Below the pieces are notes generated by a model. That model was not told where the DNA came from, did no database searches, and saw only the letters and a program-made list of their open reading frames with translations. Below are positions 8,241 to 11,418 of a stretch of 11,418 nt of DNA, one piece after another. The stretch is from assembly GCF_000611645.1 (NCBI RefSeq), contig NW_014011730.1:1-11418 (forward strand), written 5' to 3'. Each line of letters opens with the position of its first letter. The stretch's first letter is position 1. A program made the translations under genes and the position numbers. The DNA comes from Monoraphidium neglectum. Its lineage: Eukaryota; Chlorophyta; Chlorophyceae; Sphaeropleales; Selenastraceae.

Positions 8241-9530
8241 GAATGATATGCATGCGGCCGGCTGAGACGCCAACCGCTCGCTTAGCCCTGACAAACGGGG
8301 CCCGGCCAAGCCACAGCCACGTATATATGAGTCTACAAACCCACACTTTTTTGTGTCTGTGTATGGAGCGCCAGCACCACATGGTGATGCGTGGCGCCCG
8401 CGGCGGCCCCAGCCGCCAGCTGTCCCGCCTCTGTGCATGGCGGGCCGGCATGGGCAACCTCACGGCCCTGAGGGCCCTCACTCAAGGCGTCTTGCAAGGG
8501 GGCGCCCTCGCCACGCGCCGCGCCTCGCGGCGTGCCCCCCGCCGCCTCATCGCGGCAATCAGGCCGGCACCTGTGCCAGGCGTTCACACGCAATGCAGGC
8601 CTTTCTGGGTATCCGTTGGTGCATCGCGTTGCACCCCCATCCACACGCCTCCAGCTCCTGGCCACCGCCCGAGAGCTCCCTTTGATTCACCCCTGGGCGC
8701 CGCCCACCGCCTGGGGCCCGCAGCGCCGCCACTTTTGCGCGCGAGGCGGGCATGCATGCATCCCTCGGGGGCGCCCTGGAGCACCGCACTGTGGAGGTGT
8801 GCATCCAAGCGGCCTTCGGGCGCGCCCCGCATTTAAAGCGCGCGCCTTCGGGCGCGCAGCTTGAGCGCTGCCAACGAGCATATGGTGTGTCCGGCCTGCC
8901 TGCAGGCGCGACGCCGGGCGTCGTTCGCCCTGATATCACTTGTCTATTACCGCGAGCGCGCTGCCGGGCATGCCGCCTGCGGGCTCTCGCATCCATGCAG
9001 GCGCGCTACGCGCCTAGCCCCGAACTCCCGCGGGCAAAAGGCGGCACCTGCCATGCGGGTCCTGCGCTGCGGGGCCCCGTGCTCACACTCCTGCCGCGCA
9101 TGGGTACGACTCCTGGCCCAGGCTTCGGCGAGGGACCAAACATCCGTGAATTGCCATCAGAACTGACGAAAACGAGGGTGGGGCCTCATTTCGTACATCC
9201 CCCCCGCGCGCGCGCCTACATCACAAGCGTGCGCAGCACCACACTGAGCTTTGCATGCATACGGCATCCCCGCACACCAGAATTGCTTCCACGGTTGGCT
9301 GACGTGGCGCCTCGCTCTGGCGGCTTCTGGTCGCCCCACTCCTGCCTTGGATGTCTCTGTTTGGAGGGAGGCACTCGTTCCAATGTCCGCCCGCCGCGGC
9401 CGCAGCCCCTGGCGGGCTGGTGAGTGCCCGCCCGCGCCCGTGCGGCTGCCAGTTGCCGCAAGGGGCGCGCGCCGGGGGCCGCGGCGGGGCGGCCGGGGTG
9501 GCAGGCAGACAGCTCGCAGCCCCGCTTGCA
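8241..9530. other. Intergenic stretch, no gene supported
   Basis: GC-rich DNA with open frames on both strands that lack domain-like composition, splice-site pairing or bias. TATATATGAG at 8323-8332 is followed by an ATG at 8363 opening 157 codons to 8836, but the predicted product is an Arg/Pro/Ala-rich string typical of chance frames in GC-rich DNA. A hairpin (8840-8857) and an alternating CG run near 9204-9215 are the only clear structures. Confidence 0.4.
8840..8857 (+). other. Perfect 7-bp stem hairpin with UUCG tetraloop
   Basis: GCGCGCC, loop TTCG, GGCGCGC: all seven pairs are GC or CG, closed by the especially stable C(UUCG)G tetraloop. The right half repeats a 13-base word (ccttcgggcgcgc) seen also at 8813-8825. 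It could be a structured RNA element, part of a repeat, or chance in GC-rich DNA. Confidence 0.6.
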
Positions 9531-9537
9531 AACTCAC

Positions 9538-9710
9538 GCCTCTTTTAGCGCCCCCGCGACCGCCTTTGATCGCTCCTGGCAGATCGCACATCGCCTTGGG
9601 GCCTTTCTTGGCCGCCCAGGCGTACTGCAAGCCATGGGTCTGAAAATCTGGCAGGGTCCCCTGTCTTCTTTGCCGTACCACTTGATGTATTCTTGGCTGA
9701 CTTGGCATGC
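9538..9710 (-). pseudogene. Isolated candidate exon, unknown Cys/basic-rich protein (possible mobile-element remnant)
   Basis: On the minus strand an AACCCACAG acceptor precedes 9710 and a perfect GTGAGT donor follows 9538. Between them one frame is open for 57 codons (phase 0 in, phase 2 out). The product has ACQVSQEYIKWYG, then GPCQIF, then TPGRPRKAPRRCAIC: five cysteines and an AT-hook-like GRPRK stretch, as seen in DNA-binding or transposon proteins. Third positions are less GC-rich than in the deacetylase gene. I found no partner exons on either side. It may be a relic, an exon of an undetected gene, or chance; the opposite strand is also open here. Confidence 0.3.
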
Positions 9711-9867
9711 CTGTGGGTTGGGGGGATTGCATTCTGCGGTTTCGTGGGAGGCAGGTTTGAGGGGCAGGCGGTACTGTTGGTCACGCATTTGCTTGTGATC
9801 CAAACGGCGTGGGCATGGTAAATACTTGTGTGAAGGTCAACACCCCGTCAAACCTGCTTCCTGGCAG

Positions 9868-10157
9868 CGGATCTGAGGAGAACAGCGGCAGAGGCAGTGC
9901 AAGTGGCCGAGGTGGAGCGAACAGCGCACCGCGAGCGCCTGGGGTGCCAGGCCACAGACTCCTGCAGTGCGAGCTTAAAGAGGGCAGCCAACGCCTGCAT
10001 TGCTGGGCGGCTGCTGCCTTACATGTACAAAAACGCAGGGGCTGCACGCGGGGCAGTGGGCTATGGCAAGAAGGAATCCCCAGAAACGGGCCAGCTTTGC
10101 AGGGTGTGTGGTGGTGGGAGCACAGCACGGAGCAGGCAGGAGTCGCAGTTATCATAA
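9868..10157 (+). pseudogene. Isolated coding-like segment ending in a stop, unknown protein
   Basis: One frame is open from 9834 to TAA at 10155-10157, with an acceptor-like TTCCTGGCAG ending at 9867. From there it encodes about 95 residues: an Ala/Glu/Arg-rich, helix-like start (ADLRRTAAEAVQVAEVER), then Cys-containing stretches, MYKNAG, GYGKKESPETG and a CRVCGGG motif near the end. Codon use looks coding but is less GC3-biased than in the flanking genes. It could be the last exon of a transposon-derived gene whose other exons are degraded. I do not recognise the family. Confidence 0.3.
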
Positions 10158-10440
10158 ACTGGCGGCGCAAGCCTCTTGCGGCAGCTGTGACAGGGTTCTG
10201 ATCCGCTTCAGCGCAGTCATAGTCTGGCTTTGTTCTGACAGGCAAAAGGGTGGACGCCTGCGATTAAGATATAGCTCACCTACTGGTGATGTTCGTTCAG
10301 GGGACAGCCATTTGCTGCACCGCACTGTGGAACCCGTTGCGAGCCTGTCTGTGTGCGAGGCCCGTTCTCGGTCCGGTGCCGAATGCCGCCGTCCCCATGA
10401 CTTCTAAGAAGTCTCTTGACAGCATTCTGGCCTTCGAGCG
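10158..10440. other. Upstream region of the second gene, nothing specific seen
   Basis: Mixed-composition DNA between the coding-like segment and the TATA box. It contains a 15-base word (10317-10331) also found at 8781-8795. No further motif could be supported. Confidence 0.35.
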
Positions 10441-10450
10441 GGCGTTTGCA

Positions 10451-10463
10451 TATTTATAAAAGG
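10451..10463 (+). promoter_or_regulatory. TATA box of the downstream gene
   Basis: TATTTATAAAAGG, a near-consensus TATA element standing out from GC-rich surroundings, lies about 225 bases before the ATG at 10686. Transcription would be expected to start near 10480-10495, giving a leader of roughly 190-205 bases. No ATG lies between the TATA box and 10686. Confidence 0.7.
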
Positions 10464-10685
10464 AGTTTTGGTTTTTACTTCAGTGTCACAGGCTGAGTTC
10501 TCAGGCTGGAAAGCTGGAGGAGTGCGAATTCTGAGTTTCGCCAAGAGGCCTTTCCCACACACCTTACACGCCAGTCACGCGTTAGCCTCAGTTGCATCCT
10601 TTCCATTTTGAGGCTTATACCTCTTTTCGCGTGTGTTCACCCCCCCTCGTGTGACCCCAGCACCGTCTCCCGGGGCAGAGGCACC

Positions 10686-11069
10686 ATGGTTCGAGTCCTG
10701 CTCCTCGCGCTCTGCGCAGCGGTCCTGGCGCAATCGGTACTAGCTGATGGAGGCAACCTGGGATCCGTGCTCATGAGGTGTGCGGCCGCGCATCGCTGCG
10801 AAATCCGGGGCCGGCACACGCGCCCCGCCCGCCGCGGCCCCCTCGCGCCCCCGGCACCCGCCACTTGCCTCCGCCCAACGTCCCCTGCCCTCGCCTCCCG
10901 ACTCCTAGGGCCAAGAAGGACCCGGATAATTGCGGCAGCCTCGACAACCCCTGCTGCCTTCGCCGGAAGGGCGGCAGGTGCAAGGGGCAGGGCCTCGAGT
11001 GCGCCCCTGTCGCCGGCGGCAACCTCCGCTGCCGCGCGTGCGGGTCGCAGGGCGCCTGGGCGTGCGCAG
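10686..11069 (+). CDS. Secreted eight-cysteine protein, N-terminal part (3'-partial)
   Basis: Exons 10686-10777 and 10909-11069, joined across a 131-base GT-AG intron (phase 2). The second exon ends in phase 1 at GTGGGC (11070) and the gene runs out of the window. The ATG lies in CACCATGG, a good Kozak-type context. Residues 1-20 are a classic signal peptide (Arg3, Leu/Ala core, likely cleavage after VLA at 20). Residues 32-84 carry eight cysteines at 39, 46, 47, 55, 62, 72, 75 and 83, spaced C-x6-CC-x7-C-x6-C-x9-C-x2-C-x7-C, with many Arg/Lys/Gly. Such CC-containing patterns are common in small disulfide-rich extracellular domains. Same strand as the deacetylase gene, about 2.65 kb after its stop. 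It may be the N-terminus of a related enzyme or an unrelated secreted protein. Confidence 0.72.
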
Positions 11070-11418
11070 GTGGGCCACGGGCAGGGCAGCCTGGTATTGG
11101 GGAGGGGAGGAGTGCAGGCACAATCGTGCGGCTGGATGCAGGCGGCTGGGCAGCAGGGCGGTCAGTAGCAATTTGAGGCCGTGCGTGTGCGGGCCTTGCA
11201 CTCGTTGTGGAGTGTGTGCATGCGCGTGCATGCGCGTGTGCGTGCGCGCACGTGCGCGCGCGTGTGTGTGTGTGTGCGTGCGCGCACGCGCGTGCGTGTG
11301 CATGTGCGTGCACAAGCGCACACGCGCGCACGTGCACCGATTCCCGCCACTTTGAAACGAGCACATGGAAGGGACCCCCCTCATCCCCCTGCCCCCGTTC
11401 CCACGCCCGCCACCGCCC
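11070..11418 (+). other. Intron of the second gene (partial)
   Basis: Starts with GTGGGC after residue 84. An in-frame stop follows soon, as expected for an intron. Its middle is occupied by the alternating purine/pyrimidine repeat, and the end of the window is C-rich, consistent with an approaching acceptor. No acceptor could be assigned. Confidence 0.55.
11212..11337 (+). repeat. GT/GC alternating purine-pyrimidine repeat, strong Z-DNA candidate
   Basis: From 11212 to 11314, 103 consecutive bases alternate purine and pyrimidine (GT, GC, CA steps). After one break at 11314-11316 the alternation resumes to 11337. It lies in the intron of the second gene. Confidence 0.9.

Noticed and set aside
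8363..8836. A 157-codon plus-strand frame preceded by TATATATGAG.
   Set aside because: The product is an Arg/Ala/Pro-rich string without recognisable motif or splice context, and the opposite strand is equally open. Not enough to call a gene.
9424..9798. Plus-strand open frame opposite the candidate minus-strand exon, with hydrophobic stretches.
   Set aside because: Hydrophobic frames commonly arise opposite hydrophilic coding DNA. The minus strand has the better splice sites and a more protein-like composition, though the choice is not certain.
10771..11364. Minus-strand open frames rich in His, Thr, Ala and Arg at the right end.
   Set aside because: They are translations of the alternating GT/GC repeat and have no protein-like composition outside it.

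Overview
The window looks like nuclear DNA of a GC-rich green alga, probably a chlamydomonadalean or related chlorophyte. The signs are short GC-rich exons split by 18 GT-AG introns of roughly 180-370 bases, long CA/GT microsatellites inside introns, CAG-type low-complexity repeats, and a TATA-driven gene with a Kozak-like start. Nothing bacterial is visible: no operons and no Shine-Dalgarno sites. The taxonomic guess is inference; the eukaryotic gene structure is read directly.

Bases 29-8029 (+ strand) hold the 3' portion of one large gene. Its 5' end lies upstream of the window. I could assemble 19 exons by requiring GT-AG borders and an unbroken frame; together they give 953 residues ending at TGA 8027-8029. 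The product resembles the fungal Agd3 family: an N-terminal CBM87-type beta-rich carbohydrate-binding module followed by a CE18-type metal-dependent polysaccharide deacetylase. The putative metal/catalytic motifs are present (MDDFF at the start of the catalytic region and HTFTHE further on). The striking point is that the CBM87-like module occurs twice in tandem (29-1581 and 1906-3445), with the internal intron positions and phases preserved and two of the four exon pairs identical in length (154/154 and 243/243 nt). The catalytic part runs from about 3819 to 7592, and a small C-terminal beta-rich exon closes the protein.

Bases 8030-10440 are an apparently intergenic stretch of 2.4 kb. I find no convincing complete gene there. 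Two isolated stretches look coding, one on each strand (9538-9710 minus; 9834/9868-10157 plus). They have lower GC at third codon positions than the deacetylase gene and may be remnants of mobile elements. There is also a strong hairpin with a UUCG loop.

From about 10450 a second gene starts on the + strand: TATA box, 5' leader, ATG at 10686, a clear signal peptide, one 131-base intron, and a second exon encoding an eight-cysteine secreted domain. It continues beyond the window. Its next intron contains 103 bases of perfect purine/pyrimidine alternation.

Taken together this is a locus for secreted, probably cell-wall or matrix-acting proteins: a two-CBM deacetylase that could deacetylate amino-sugar polysaccharide in the alga's own wall or in prey/partner matrix, followed head-to-tail by another secreted Cys-rich protein, which may or may not be a relative. 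Substrate and partnership are inference.
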